Positions 45,179 through 53,275 of a stretch of 64,000 nucleotides of DNA are shown piece after piece. The stretch lies in the NCBI GenBank assembly GCA_037134895.1, contig JBAXLI010000014.1:1-64000 (forward strand), written 5' to 3'. The stretch comes from CAIRDP01 sp037134895. Lineage in GTDB: Bacteria > Bacteroidota > Bacteroidia > Bacteroidales > FEN-979. The notes beneath the pieces are model-generated. The model was not told where the DNA came from. It did not search any database and worked only from the letters and a program-made list of their open reading frames with translations. Each line of letters opens with the position of its first letter. The stretch's first letter is position 1. The position numbers and the translations under genes were made by a program.

Positions 45179-45272
45179 CACAAGCATATAAAATATGTAT
45201 TATTGTAATGGAATTCAATACAATAAACGAATCAAAAAAGTATATAGTATTTTGTTATTTAAATAATCATGT

Positions 45273-45638
45273 ATGCGTAAAAGTTTTTTTGCCATTCTAA
45301 GTGCATTAACATTTTCATGGCTGATACTGTTTTCAGGATGTACCTCCAAAAACCCTGAAACCGGCACAATAACGGTCATGGTGGTTGATTATGTGACCAA
45401 TCTGCCGGTTCCTAACCAATTGACATATATAGCTACGAGCTATCAAAATCTCAGGAATCATATCTGGATTAATTCTTTGTATACCGATGCCAACGGCAAA
45501 GCTTTTTTTCATGATCTTGTCCCCATCATAGTTTACTATGACACAGAACAATGGGAAAACTATGGAGCAATGCAGATTTATGCCGGGATTGACCAGACCG
45601 CCGTCCTTTATGTAAACAATCCCTTGCGCAAAAAATAG
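45273..45638 (+). CDS. Lipoprotein with carboxypeptidase-regulatory-like domain
   Basis: Protein of 121 residues: signal peptide with lipobox FSGC near 20-23, then a beta-sandwich-like region (GTITVMVVDYVTNLPVPN...TDANGKAFFHDL) of the type found in carboxypeptidase-regulatory or transthyretin-like domains. Function unknown. It lies 51 bases before atpB on the same strand, and may share its transcript. Confidence 0.75.
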   Translation: MRKSFFAILSALTFSWLILFSGCTSKNPETGTITVMVVDYVTNLPVPNQLTYIATSYQNLRNHIWINSLYTDANGKAFFHDLVPIIVYYDTEQWENYGAMQIYAGIDQTAVLYVNNPLRKK

Positions 45639-45689
45639 GTATTGCACCAGAAAATTTCTTAAAATTGCAGTTTTGATTACAGGCGAACA

Positions 45690-46841
45690 ATGAGAAGACA
45701 TTTCCCGGCAATTTCAGGTTTCATACTCAGGTCATTGTTAATCTTTTCCTGTTTTATTCTTTTAACCTCCAGACCGTTATTTGCAAGCTCGCAAGAAGGT
45801 GTAAACCTCATTCCTGCAGCTGACAGTGCAGGGGCTGGTAAAGAATCGAAAGAAAAGGGATCAGAGAAATTCAATGCCGGGGACATGATCATGGAGCATG
45901 TGGTCGACAATCACGAATGGCATATCCTTGAAATTGGTCATTTTGAGCTGATGATCCCCCTGCCCGTTATTCTTTATTATGACGGAAAGCTGTACACTTT
46001 TTGTTCTACAAGGTTCCATAATGAAGGCCGCTCATACCTGGGCTTCAGCCTGCCTCTCGAAGGCCCCCAAAAAGGGAAGATCGTAAGAACTAATCCGGCT
46101 CCGGGAGGCCCCAGGGTATATGACTTTTCCATAACGAAAACAGTACTTGCCATAATGATCAGCGCTTTGCTGATGCTGTTTATTTTTATTTCAGTTGCAA
46201 GGGCTTATGCCAGGAATATCAATAAAGCTCCCAAAGGAATGCAGTCGGCGCTTGAGCCGCTTATTATTTTCATCAGGGATGACATTGCAAAGAGTTCAAT
46301 AGGTGAAAAGAAGTACGAGAAGTATATGCCATATCTTCTCACAATATTTTTCTTCATCTTCCTCAACAACATTCTTGGCCTTATTCCGATCTTTCCGGGA
46401 GGGGCAAATGTTACAGGAAATATAGCAGTAACCATGGTCATGGCGGTATTTACGTTTGTGTTGACAACCGTAAACGGGAACAAACATTACTGGGTTGATA
46501 TTATTAACACACCCGGGGTTCCCTGGTGGCTGAAGCTTCCAATCCCCCTGATGCCGGTTGTTGAGATCATTGGTGTGATTACAAAACCCTTTGTTCTTAT
46601 GGTCCGACTCTTTGCGAATATTGCCGCCGGGCATATCATTGCACTGGGTTTTGTAAGCCTGATCTTTATATTCGGGGCAATAAATGTTGCCGTCGGTTAT
46701 GGGGTTTCGGTTGTTTCAGTTGCCTTTATGATCTTTATGAACCTGCTGGAATTACTTGTAGCCCTTATCCAGGCTTATGTTTTCACATTGCTTTCGGCCC
46801 TGTATTTCGGCCTCGCCACCATTGAACCCGAACATCATTAA
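45690..46841 (+). CDS. atpB: F-ATPase subunit a
   Basis: Proton-channel subunit of F0. The key arginine is Arg306 in VRLFANIAAGH. The N-terminus has a hydrophobic leader and an added domain of about 115 residues (HEWHILEIGHFELMIPLP) before the first conserved helix, giving 383 residues rather than about 270; this extension is common in Bacteroidetes. It opens the atpBEFHAG cluster. A heptamer island separates it from atpE. Confidence 0.96.
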   Translation: MRRHFPAISGFILRSLLIFSCFILLTSRPLFASSQEGVNLIPAADSAGAGKESKEKGSEKFNAGDMIMEHVVDNHEWHILEIGHFELMIPLPVILYYDGKLYTFCSTRFHNEGRSYLGFSLPLEGPQKGKIVRTNPAPGGPRVYDFSITKTVLAIMISALLMLFIFISVARAYARNINKAPKGMQSALEPLIIFIRDDIAKSSIGEKKYEKYMPYLLTIFFFIFLNNILGLIPIFPGGANVTGNIAVTMVMAVFTFVLTTVNGNKHYWVDIINTPGVPWWLKLPIPLMPVVEIIGVITKPFVLMVRLFANIAAGHIIALGFVSLIFIFGAINVAVGYGVSVVSVAFMIFMNLLELLVALIQAYVFTLLSALYFGLATIEPEHH

Positions 46842-46843
46842 TT

Positions 46844-46871
46844 CGTAAATCATACTTCGTAAATCGTAAAT
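46844..46871. repeat. Heptamer island B (CGTAAAT family)
   Basis: Four 7-base units, CGTAAAT, CATACTT, CGTAAAT, CGTAAAT, beginning 3 bases after the atpB stop and lying before atpE. Confidence 0.75.
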
Positions 46872-46898
46872 CTAGTAGTAACCCTTAATACAAACATC

Positions 46899-47159
46899 AT
46901 GGCTCTTTTAGCAATTTTACTTCAGATCGCTGGCAGTTTTGCAGCGGTTGCGAAAATGGGTGCAGGTTTGGGAGCAGGGATCGCCGTTATCGGTGCCGGA
47001 CTCGGTATCGGTAAGATCGGTGGAGCCGCTCTTGAATCCATTGCACGCCAGCCGGAAGCAGTAGGCGACATCCGTTCAAACATGATCATCGCTGCCGCTC
47101 TCGTCGAAGGAGTAGCATTTTTTGCTATCGTCGTTTGTCTTCTGATCCTTTTCATCTAA
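46899..47159 (+). CDS. atpE: F-ATPase subunit c
   Basis: Two-helix c-ring protein of 86 residues. The ion-binding carboxylate is Glu70 (ALVEGVAFF) and the polar loop is RQPE at 50-53. The first helix is glycine-rich (GAGLGAGIAVIGAGLGIG). No glutamine in helix one and Gly after Glu70 argue for protons, not sodium. It is needed in many copies per complex and is flanked by island B and a 19-bp hairpin. Confidence 0.96.
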   Translation: MALLAILLQIAGSFAAVAKMGAGLGAGIAVIGAGLGIGKIGGAALESIARQPEAVGDIRSNMIIAAALVEGVAFFAIVVCLLILFI

Positions 47160-47169
47160 AGACAGCGGC

Positions 47170-47212
47170 AGGTTTTTTACGGTACGACGGTTGGTCGTAT
47201 CGTAAAAAACCT
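47170..47212 (+). other. 19-bp intercistronic hairpin between atpE and atpF
   Basis: Positions 47170-47188 pair with 47194-47212 across a 5-base loop; 18 are Watson-Crick pairs and one is G-U. The stem contains T6/A6. It is not followed by a T-run, so transcript stabilisation or processing downstream of atpE is more likely than full termination. Confidence 0.85.
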
Positions 47213-47237
47213 TAATTAAACGATAAAAGAACAAATT

Positions 47238-47732
47238 ATGGAACTGATAACCCCCGGATTGGGCCTTATTTTCTGGATGACCCTGGTCTTCCTGGCCCTG
47301 CTTTTTCTCCTGAAGAAATTTGCCTGGATCCCCATTCTCAAAGCCTTGAAAGACCGTGAAGATGCGATCACCGACGCTCTCACATCCGCCGACAGGGCAA
47401 AAGAAGAAATGAAGCAGCTTAAGTTCAGTAACGAGCTGTTACTGGCTGAAGCAAAGAACGAAAGGGATAATATTCTGAATGAGGCAAGGAAGATCAAGGA
47501 AAAGATCATTGAGGAAGCACGTGCAAAAGCAAGCGAAGAAGCAGGACATATTACTGCCAGTGCTCTTGAAAATATAAGGAATGAAAAAATGTCGGCTCTC
47601 ACCGAGCTTAAGAACGAAGTGGGACAGCTTTCAATTGAAGTTGCAACGAAGTTACTCAGGCGGGAGCTTTCAGATCCTAAAAAACAGGAAGATTTTGCGC
47701 GCCAGCTTCTTGATGAAATAAAGCTAAACTAA
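47238..47732 (+). CDS. atpF: F-ATPase subunit b
   Basis: Peripheral-stalk subunit of 164 residues. One N-terminal membrane helix (about 7-24, GLIFWMTLVFLALLFLL) leads into a long charged alpha-helix with KFAWIPILKALKDREDAI, then Ala/Glu/Lys-rich coiled coil. Normal length. It precedes atpH by 10 bases. Confidence 0.95.
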   Translation: MELITPGLGLIFWMTLVFLALLFLLKKFAWIPILKALKDREDAITDALTSADRAKEEMKQLKFSNELLLAEAKNERDNILNEARKIKEKIIEEARAKASEEAGHITASALENIRNEKMSALTELKNEVGQLSIEVATKLLRRELSDPKKQEDFARQLLDEIKLN

Positions 47733-47742
47733 GATTACCCAG

Positions 47743-48300
47743 ATGAACGTTACACTGATCGCCGAACGTTATGCGAAAGCCCTTTTCGATCTGGCTTTGG
47801 AGCAGAAGGTCCTTGAAGTGGTTTACGGTGATATGAAAAATCTTGCAGAACTTATAAGGGAAAACAAGGCTCTTAAACTGTTTCTTAAGGCTCCCATTAT
47901 CAATCCGGGTAAAAAACGTGTGGTGATGAATGAGATCCTGCAAGGATTTAATCAGCTGACTATCGCTTTTGTTGATCTCCTTGTAAGAAAAAGGAGGGAA
48001 TCGACGATTGCAGAGGTGGTATTGCAGTTCATTGAACAGTACAATTTGTATAATAATATAGTTATTCTCAGAGTGGCAACACCAGTCCCTATGAAAGAGG
48101 AGCTGAAGACGAAGCTCAGGACGGTTATGGCCGGTTATACAACGGCAAACCTTGATATCATCGAGGAAATAGATGAGTCGGTGGTCGGAGGGTTTGTACT
48201 GACCTGGGACGATAAGCAATATGATGCCAGTATCCGCAAGCAGATTGAAAGAATGAGAAAGGGACTGGCCAGGATTAATTTATATGTAAAAGAAATCTGA
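47743..48300 (+). CDS. atpH: F-ATPase subunit delta
   Basis: Connects the b stalk to the top of F1. The N-terminal helical domain starts IAERYAKALFDLALEQ; the C-terminal GGFVLTWDDKQYDASIRKQIERM is the OSCP/delta signature. 185 residues, normal. It ends one base before atpA. Confidence 0.95.
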   Translation: MNVTLIAERYAKALFDLALEQKVLEVVYGDMKNLAELIRENKALKLFLKAPIINPGKKRVVMNEILQGFNQLTIAFVDLLVRKRRESTIAEVVLQFIEQYNLYNNIVILRVATPVPMKEELKTKLRTVMAGYTTANLDIIEEIDESVVGGFVLTWDDKQYDASIRKQIERMRKGLARINLYVKEI

Positions 48301-48301
48301 T

Positions 48302-49891
48302 ATGGCAAACATTAAACCCGCTGAAGTTACTGCGATTCTGAGAAAGGAACTTTCCGGTTTTGAGAATGTGACCGAACTTGAAGAGATCGGGACCGTTTTG
48401 ACATTAGGCGACGGCATTGCAAGAATTTACGGAATGAACAATGTCGGCTCCGGAGAGCTCATTGAATTTGAAAACAATGGTGTGATGGGTATCGCTCTCA
48501 ATCTCGAGGAGGACAATGTGGGGGCGGTTATTCTCGGAGATTATTTCGATATCAAGGAAGGGGATAAGGTTAAACGCACCGGGAGGATTGCATCCATTGA
48601 TGTTGGAGAAGGTTTGCTTGGTCGTGTTATCAATACGCTTGGACAGCCTATCGACGGCAAAGGTAGCATCCAGGGTGAGCTTTACCAGATGCCGCTTGAG
48701 CGCAAAGCCCCCGGGGTAATTTTCCGTCAGCCTGTGAACCAGCCACTGCAGACAGGTATAAAGGCTATCGACGCCATGATTCCTATCGGGCGCGGACAGC
48801 GTGAGCTTATCATCGGTGACCGTCAGACGGGTAAAACTGCCATTGCCATCGACACCATCATCAACCAAAAACATTTTTATGATACAGGGGAGCCGGTTTA
48901 CTGTATTTATGTCGCAGTCGGTCAGAAAGGTTCAACTGTTGCAAACATTCTGAAGACCCTTGAAGATAAAGGAGCTTTGCCCTATACTGTTATTGTATCT
49001 GCCACCGCATCGGACCCTGCAGCCATGCAGTTCTATGCACCTTTCGCCGGAGCTGCAATCGGTGAATTTTTCCGCGATACCGGAAGGCCTGCACTGGTGA
49101 TTTATGATGACCTTTCCAAACAGGCTGTTTCTTACCGCGAAGTTTCACTGCTTCTCCGCCGTCCTCCTGGACGCGAGGCATACCCCGGAGACGTTTTTTA
49201 TTTGCATTCCAGATTGCTTGAACGTGCTGCCCGGGTGATTTCTTCAGATGAGATAGCAAAACAGATGAATGACCTGCCCGAATCGATCAGACACCTGGTT
49301 AAGGGAGGCGGGTCTCTTACCGCCCTGCCGATCATCGAAACACAGGCTGGTGACGTTTCGGCTTATATACCAACCAACGTAATCTCCATCACCGATGGTC
49401 AGATCTTCCTTGAGACGGGATTGTTCAACGCAGGGATTCGCCCTGCAATCAACGTAGGTATTTCGGTATCCCGCGTAGGTGGAAATGCCCAGATCAAATC
49501 CATGAAAAAAGTTGCCGGCACACTCAAACTCGACCAGGCAGAATTCAGGGAGCTGGAAGCATTTTCTAAATTCGGTTCAGACCTTGACGCGGCAACCAAG
49601 CAGGTTATCGATAAAGGCGCCCGTAACGTTGAGATCCTGAAACAGCCACAGTATTCCCCAATGCATGTAAGCAAACAGATCGCTATTGTATTCTGCGGCA
49701 CGAGGAATCTTCTCAGGAATGTCCCGATCAGGAATATCATCAATTTTGAGGTTGAATACCTCCACTTCATGGAAACCATGCATAAAAATGTTCTCGATAA
49801 CCTCGGAAAAGGACTTCTTCTTGACGAAGACACAAAGGTTATGGAACAGGCTGCTTTGGAGATCTCAAAGAAGTACGAAGACAAGAAATAG
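48302..49891 (+). CDS. atpA: F-ATPase subunit alpha
   Basis: Non-catalytic nucleotide-binding subunit of F1, 529 residues. Walker A GDRQTGKT at 172-179; the ATPase signature PAINVGISVSRVGG near 385; beta-barrel N-terminal and helical C-terminal domains complete. The catalytic beta subunit gene is not in this window. Confidence 0.97.
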   Translation: MANIKPAEVTAILRKELSGFENVTELEEIGTVLTLGDGIARIYGMNNVGSGELIEFENNGVMGIALNLEEDNVGAVILGDYFDIKEGDKVKRTGRIASIDVGEGLLGRVINTLGQPIDGKGSIQGELYQMPLERKAPGVIFRQPVNQPLQTGIKAIDAMIPIGRGQRELIIGDRQTGKTAIAIDTIINQKHFYDTGEPVYCIYVAVGQKGSTVANILKTLEDKGALPYTVIVSATASDPAAMQFYAPFAGAAIGEFFRDTGRPALVIYDDLSKQAVSYREVSLLLRRPPGREAYPGDVFYLHSRLLERAARVISSDEIAKQMNDLPESIRHLVKGGGSLTALPIIETQAGDVSAYIPTNVISITDGQIFLETGLFNAGIRPAINVGISVSRVGGNAQIKSMKKVAGTLKLDQAEFRELEAFSKFGSDLDAATKQVIDKGARNVEILKQPQYSPMHVSKQIAIVFCGTRNLLRNVPIRNIINFEVEYLHFMETMHKNVLDNLGKGLLLDEDTKVMEQAALEISKKYEDKK

Positions 49892-49900
49892 GGAAAGCTC

Positions 49901-50794
49901 ATGGCTGGTCTTAAGGAAGTTAGAATTCGCATTGCATCTGTAAAATCGACTCAGCAGATCACCTCTGCCATGAAGATGGTAGCAGCATCCAAGCTCAGGA
50001 GGGCCCAGAATTCAATTATCAAATTGAGGCCATATGCTGCAAAACTAAGGGAAATGCTGCAAAACCTGAGCGGGAGCATTGACAACTCGAACGAAAGCAA
50101 ATTCTCCGAACTGAGAGATCCGCAGAAGATCTTGCTGGTTGTCATAGCATCCAACAGGGGGCTTTGCGGCGCCTTCAACTCCAACATCATGAAAGCCGCT
50201 GTGGCAAGGATTGAAGAGAAATACAAGGTTCAGTTCAGCAGCGGCAACGGAAGTATTATTACAATTGGGAAAAGGGCGACTGAGTATTTCACAAAACGGA
50301 ATTACAAGGTTCTCGCCAGCCATGATGATTTTTTCGACAAACTGAATTTTGCAAGCATTTCACCTTTCGCCGGATACCTGATGCAATCATTTGTAAATAA
50401 GGATTTCGACAGGATAGAAATTGTTTACAACCAGTTCAAAAATGCTGCTGTTCAGAATCTGGTTTGCGAGCAGTTCCTCCCAATCATGCCAGGGACTTTG
50501 ACGAATGGCAAGTCATCCCAGGCTAAGGCAATGGCCGACTATATTTTCGAACCCGACAAGGAGACTGTTGTAAGGGAATTACTCCCCAAAACACTCCGGA
50601 TCCAGGTATTCAAAAGCGTTCTGGATTCCTATGCAGCGGAAATGGGTGCCAGGATGACGGCTATGCAGCAGGCTACGGATAACGCGAAAGACCTTCTCCG
50701 CAATCTTAATATCACTTATAATAAAGCCAGGCAAAACCAGATCACCAGCGAGCTTATAGAAATCGTTTCGGGTGCTGAAGCGCTGAAGGGATAA
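49901..50794 (+). CDS. atpG: F-ATPase subunit gamma
   Basis: Central rotor shaft of F1, 297 residues. The N-terminal helix RIRIASVKSTQQITSAMKMVAASKL and the C-terminal MGARMTAMQQATDNAKDLL...YNKARQNQITSELIEIVSGAEAL are the paired coiled-coil helices of the shaft. Last gene of the cluster. atpD and atpC do not follow, so they must lie elsewhere in the genome. Confidence 0.96.
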   Translation: MAGLKEVRIRIASVKSTQQITSAMKMVAASKLRRAQNSIIKLRPYAAKLREMLQNLSGSIDNSNESKFSELRDPQKILLVVIASNRGLCGAFNSNIMKAAVARIEEKYKVQFSSGNGSIITIGKRATEYFTKRNYKVLASHDDFFDKLNFASISPFAGYLMQSFVNKDFDRIEIVYNQFKNAAVQNLVCEQFLPIMPGTLTNGKSSQAKAMADYIFEPDKETVVRELLPKTLRIQVFKSVLDSYAAEMGARMTAMQQATDNAKDLLRNLNITYNKARQNQITSELIEIVSGAEALKG

Positions 50795-50800
50795 TACAAA

Positions 50801-50826
50801 ATTACGAGTTACGAGGTACGAATTTT
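50801..50826. repeat. Heptamer island C (ACGAATT family)
   Basis: Units ATTACGA, GTTACGA, GGTACGA and a partial fourth, in 7-base register, between the convergent atpG and DUF3109 genes. It shares its word with island D at the other end of the DUF3109 gene. Confidence 0.75.
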
Positions 50827-50867
50827 AGCAGGCCTCTTCCCCTACACTTTATTTATTTGGGATTTTT

Positions 50868-51428
50868 TCACTGTTCAATAAGTTTTAACAGACGGTTATA
50901 CCAGGACCGGCCGTATTTCCTGATGAGGGCTAGGTCAAGGAATCTGTACAACTGAATTTTCTCCGAATGTCCCTTCTCGATTGCCTTTTTGCAAATACCC
51001 CATTTGTGATAATTCAGTCCTTCGTTGCTGCCGCTCAATTTCTTAATGCGGATAGGGTAGAGATGGCATGAAATTGGCTTGGCAAAGGGAATAACTTTTT
51101 CCAGGAAAGCTTTTTCAATTGCACATCCGGCTATTCCTTCCTGAAAATAAACAAACGCACATTCCCTGTCGTGTACCAGGGGAGTTACAAAATTCCCTTC
51201 TGCATCATAATCAAAAACGCCCATGGATTTCACAACATCTCTTCCGTCGGCAAGCATGTATGGAAATATAAAGGCAATATGATCCTCGAGCAGTGAAATT
51301 TCTTCTTCTTCAAGAGGGGCACCCGCATCGCCTTCAATGCAGCAGGCCCCTTGACACTGCTGAAGGTCGCAGCAGAAGAAGCAGTCACGGATGTCGTCGG
51401 AAATCAGTATGTTATCAAGATAGATCAT
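50868..51428 (-). CDS. DUF3109 cysteine-rich protein
   Basis: Protein of 186 residues. The N-terminal cluster Cys16, Cys19, Cys20, Cys25, Cys29, Cys30 (CCIEGDAGAPL) and later Cys residues (DRECAF, GCAIEK, SCHLYPIRI, GICKKA) fit DUF3109, a relative of the YkgJ-type metal-chelating domain. A metal or Fe-S centre is likely; function unknown. Both ends of the gene abut ACGAATT heptamer islands. Confidence 0.85.
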   Translation of the reverse strand: MIYLDNILISDDIRDCFFCCDLQQCQGACCIEGDAGAPLEEEEISLLEDHIAFIFPYMLADGRDVVKSMGVFDYDAEGNFVTPLVHDRECAFVYFQEGIAGCAIEKAFLEKVIPFAKPISCHLYPIRIKKLSGSNEGLNYHKWGICKKAIEKGHSEKIQLYRFLDLALIRKYGRSWYNRLLKLIEQ

Positions 51429-51431
51429 GAT

Positions 51432-51473
51432 TCAAGCTACGAATTACGAGTGACGAATTACGAATTACGAATT
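51432..51473. repeat. Heptamer island D (ACGAATT family)
   Basis: Five clear units in register from 51439: ACGAATT, ACGAGTG, then ACGAATT three times, with a weaker unit before. It lies between the DUF3109 start and the cyclase stop. Confidence 0.9.
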
Positions 51474-51497
51474 AAGGTCCACCCAGCGACCCAGCTA

Positions 51498-52295
51498 TCA
51501 GTTGGTAAAGATAGCCACAATTCTCAGGGGTGATCCGCTTCCTCCCTTGATCTTCATGGGCAGGGCTATAACGTATCCTCCTGTAACAGGCAGCTGGTCG
51601 AGATTACACAGATTTTCATATATGGTCAGCCCCGCTGCTGTGAGGATCCTGTGTGTGAGAAAATCCTTTGACTGTCCGTAATCTATGCTTGGTGTATCGA
51701 GCCCGATTGCATTAACTTTGCGGTTTTCAGTTACCCATTTCGCTGCCTCCGGTGACAGCCCCGGAAAATGAAGTTCAGCCACGCCTTCCTTCCCTTTTTT
51801 CAAAGTACCTGTATATTTCAGATGATCGTTCCAGTATTTCTCAAAACCAGTGTAAATAAGAATGACGGAGCCTGGCAGGAACCTCCCATGCTGATGCTCC
51901 CAGCTGTTGACATCATTTGCAGTAACCAGGTAATCCCTGTTTTTCGCGCATTTTTCACTAACGTCGATCAATACCAGCGGTCCATGGAGCTGGCTCACGG
52001 GAACTTGTTCAATGGTCAATCCTCCCTGGTGAAAATGTACCGGCGCATCGAAATGTGTACCACCGTGTTCTTCTGCAGCATATTTGAAGGATGAATAGAA
52101 GTATCCTTTATCGGTCATGCCGTAAAACACGGTATCATGCCTGAAGTTCACATCAGTTGGCCAGTAAACCGTGTTTGAGTCGTAATCATGGGTCAGGTCA
52201 ATCCATTTTGCGGATTGCAGCATTGCAGAAAGGTCGGGCCGGGTGCAGGCGAAAGCTGCAAACAGGATCACGGGAATCAGCAATCGTTTCATCAT
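51498..52295 (-). CDS. Exported cyclase-family metal-dependent hydrolase
   Basis: Kynurenine-formamidase/cyclase fold. The metal-binding motif HGGTHFDAPVHF is intact, followed by ALIDVSEKC-like and GLDTPSIDYG text of the family. The signal ends FAAFAC, a plausible lipobox, so a periplasmic lipoprotein is likely. The frame reaches 52397, but the first 34 residues translate heptamer island E; the ATG at 52295 or 52292 is the start, giving about 265 residues. Substrate unknown. Confidence 0.88.
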   Translation of the reverse strand: MMKRLLIPVILFAAFACTRPDLSAMLQSAKWIDLTHDYDSNTVYWPTDVNFRHDTVFYGMTDKGYFYSSFKYAAEEHGGTHFDAPVHFHQGGLTIEQVPVSQLHGPLVLIDVSEKCAKNRDYLVTANDVNSWEHQHGRFLPGSVILIYTGFEKYWNDHLKYTGTLKKGKEGVAELHFPGLSPEAAKWVTENRKVNAIGLDTPSIDYGQSKDFLTHRILTAAGLTIYENLCNLDQLPVTGGYVIALPMKIKGGSGSPLRIVAIFTN

Positions 52296-52310
52296 TGAAA
52301 GGATTTTGAT

Positions 52311-52318
52311 CAAATATA
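52311..52318 (-). promoter_or_regulatory. -7 element of the cyclase gene
   Basis: Minus-strand TATATTTG is an exact TAnnTTTG, about 16-20 bases before the ATG. Its -33 region falls inside heptamer island E. Confidence 0.5.
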
Positions 52319-52332
52319 GGCATTTTCCGGGA

Positions 52333-52422
52333 GATGCAGGATAAGGCACTTCGTGCCGATGCAAGATGTCAGATGCAGGATATCCTGTATCCCGCATCCT
52401 GTATCCCGCATCCTGTATCTTG
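52333..52422. repeat. Heptamer island E (GCAGGAT family) in a divergent promoter region
   Basis: Twelve 7-base units in one register. The first half is GATGCAG/GCAGGAT-like, then from 52382 the complementary ATCCTGT and ATCCCGC alternate. The switch GCAGGAT-ATCCTGT at 52375-52388 is palindromic. A small hairpin, GGCAC-TTC-GTGCC, lies at 52345-52357. The island lies between two divergent -7 elements. Confidence 0.92.
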
Positions 52423-52430
52423 ATTTTTTT

Positions 52431-52438
52431 TACCTTTG
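52431..52438 (+). promoter_or_regulatory. -7 element of ppnP
   Basis: TACCTTTG is an exact TAnnTTTG, 26 bases before the ppnP ATG, just past the end of island E. No clear -33 element. Confidence 0.5.
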
Positions 52439-52463
52439 AGTTTCATTCTTAACCCATTCAGCT

Positions 52464-52745
52464 ATGTTCAAGACAAACGAATATTTTGATGGAAAAGTTA
52501 AATCCATCGCCTTTACAACTCCTGAAGGTCCTGCAACAATCGGCGTTATGGCTGCCGGAGAATATGAATTCGGAACTTCTTCGGTTGAATACATGAGTGT
52601 CGTAAGCGGAATAATGACTGTTAAACTCCCGGGGGAGGCTGACTGGAAGACCTTTAACCCCTTCGATACATTTGTAGTTCCAAAGGATTCAAAATTCCAG
52701 CTCAGGATTTCGGCAGATGCAGCTTATCTTTGCCTGTATCGTTAG
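52464..52745 (+). CDS. ppnP: Pyrimidine/purine nucleoside phosphorylase PpnP
   Basis: Small cupin of 93 residues of the YaiE/DUF1255 family that phosphorolyses several nucleosides to base and ribose-1-phosphate. Matching text is YFDGKVKSIAF, ATIGVMAAGEYEFGT, VVSGIMTVKLPGE and PFDTFVVPKDSKFQL. Single gene with its own promoter; the nuo operon starts 180 bases later. Confidence 0.92.
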   Translation: MFKTNEYFDGKVKSIAFTTPEGPATIGVMAAGEYEFGTSSVEYMSVVSGIMTVKLPGEADWKTFNPFDTFVVPKDSKFQLRISADAAYLCLYR

Positions 52746-52865
52746 CCTTTGGATGCCCGTTGACAAATCTCAACACCCCTAATGATATTTAACGATGCAC
52801 ATCTTCCAAGTATCGTCATATCAGCTTAATACTATTTATCTATATAGTTTGATGATTGCCATTAG

Positions 52866-52896
52866 TTAGGTTAAGTCAGATAAATTTTTAATTTTG
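52866..52896 (+). promoter_or_regulatory. Promoter of the nuo operon
   Basis: TTAG (52866-52869, three of four for TTTG), 19 bases, then TAATTTTG (52889-52896), an exact -7 element. Transcription would start near 52902, about 23 bases before the nuoA ATG and directly before the palindrome at 52907. Confidence 0.65.
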
Positions 52897-52905
52897 CGGC
52901 CAGAT

Positions 52906-52923
52906 CTGTTAACAAGTTAACAT
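52906..52923 (+). promoter_or_regulatory. Rex-like operator between the nuo promoter and nuoA
   Basis: TGTTAA-CAAG-TTAACA is a perfect palindrome with a 4-base centre. It matches 12 of 14 fixed bases of the Rex operator form TTGTTAA-N4-TTAACAA known from clostridia and related bacteria. It lies at about +5 to +22, where a bound repressor would block nuo transcription. Rex senses NADH/NAD, a fitting control for complex I. No rex gene is in view. Confidence 0.6.
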
Positions 52924-52924
52924 T

Positions 52925-53275
52925 ATGAGTGCTGAAAGCCTGATTCTATTCTTTATAGTCGGGGCATTTTTGGTTGGTATTGCCCTGCTATTTTCGAGTT
53001 TCATCCCACCAACTTCGACTAACCCCCAGAAAGCAGAAGCTTATGAGTGCGGGATCCCTTCAGAAGGGCTCACCTGGCTGCAGTTTAACGTAGGGTATTA
53101 TCTCTTTGCCATCATTTTTCTGGTTTTCGATGTGGAAGCTGTGTTTATCTTCCCATGGGCTGTTATGATGAAAACAATGGGGATGCCTGCCTTTATCGAG
53201 ATTGTTATTTTCTTTTTCGTATTAGGTGTGGGACTACTCTATGCCTGGAAGAAAGGAGCTTTGAAATGGGAATAA
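52925..53275 (+). CDS. nuoA: Complex I subunit NuoA
   Basis: Three-helix membrane subunit of 116 residues. The conserved loop KAEAYECGIPSEG and the segment FLVFDVEAVFIFPWA are diagnostic. It opens the 11-gene nuo operon, and its end overlaps the nuoB start by 10 bases. Confidence 0.95.
   Translation: MSAESLILFFIVGAFLVGIALLFSSFIPPTSTNPQKAEAYECGIPSEGLTWLQFNVGYYLFAIIFLVFDVEAVFIFPWAVMMKTMGMPAFIEIVIFFFVLGVGLLYAWKKGALKWE

Noticed and set aside
46899..47159. Sodium-type c-ring
   Set aside because: The helix-one glutamine and the Ser/Thr after the carboxylate that mark sodium binding are absent.
51351..51533. Open frame over the DUF3109/cyclase junction
   Set aside because: Its repeated Tyr-Glu-Leu-Arg pattern is the translated ACGAATT island, not a protein.
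52296..52397. N-terminal extension of the cyclase protein by 34 residues
   Set aside because: The extension is a translation of island E; the signal peptide begins at 52295 or 52292, just after a -7 element.
53155..53265. 37-residue N-terminal extension of NuoB
   Set aside because: It lies within the nuoA coding region in another frame and is not like NuoB; the start is 53266 or 53281.
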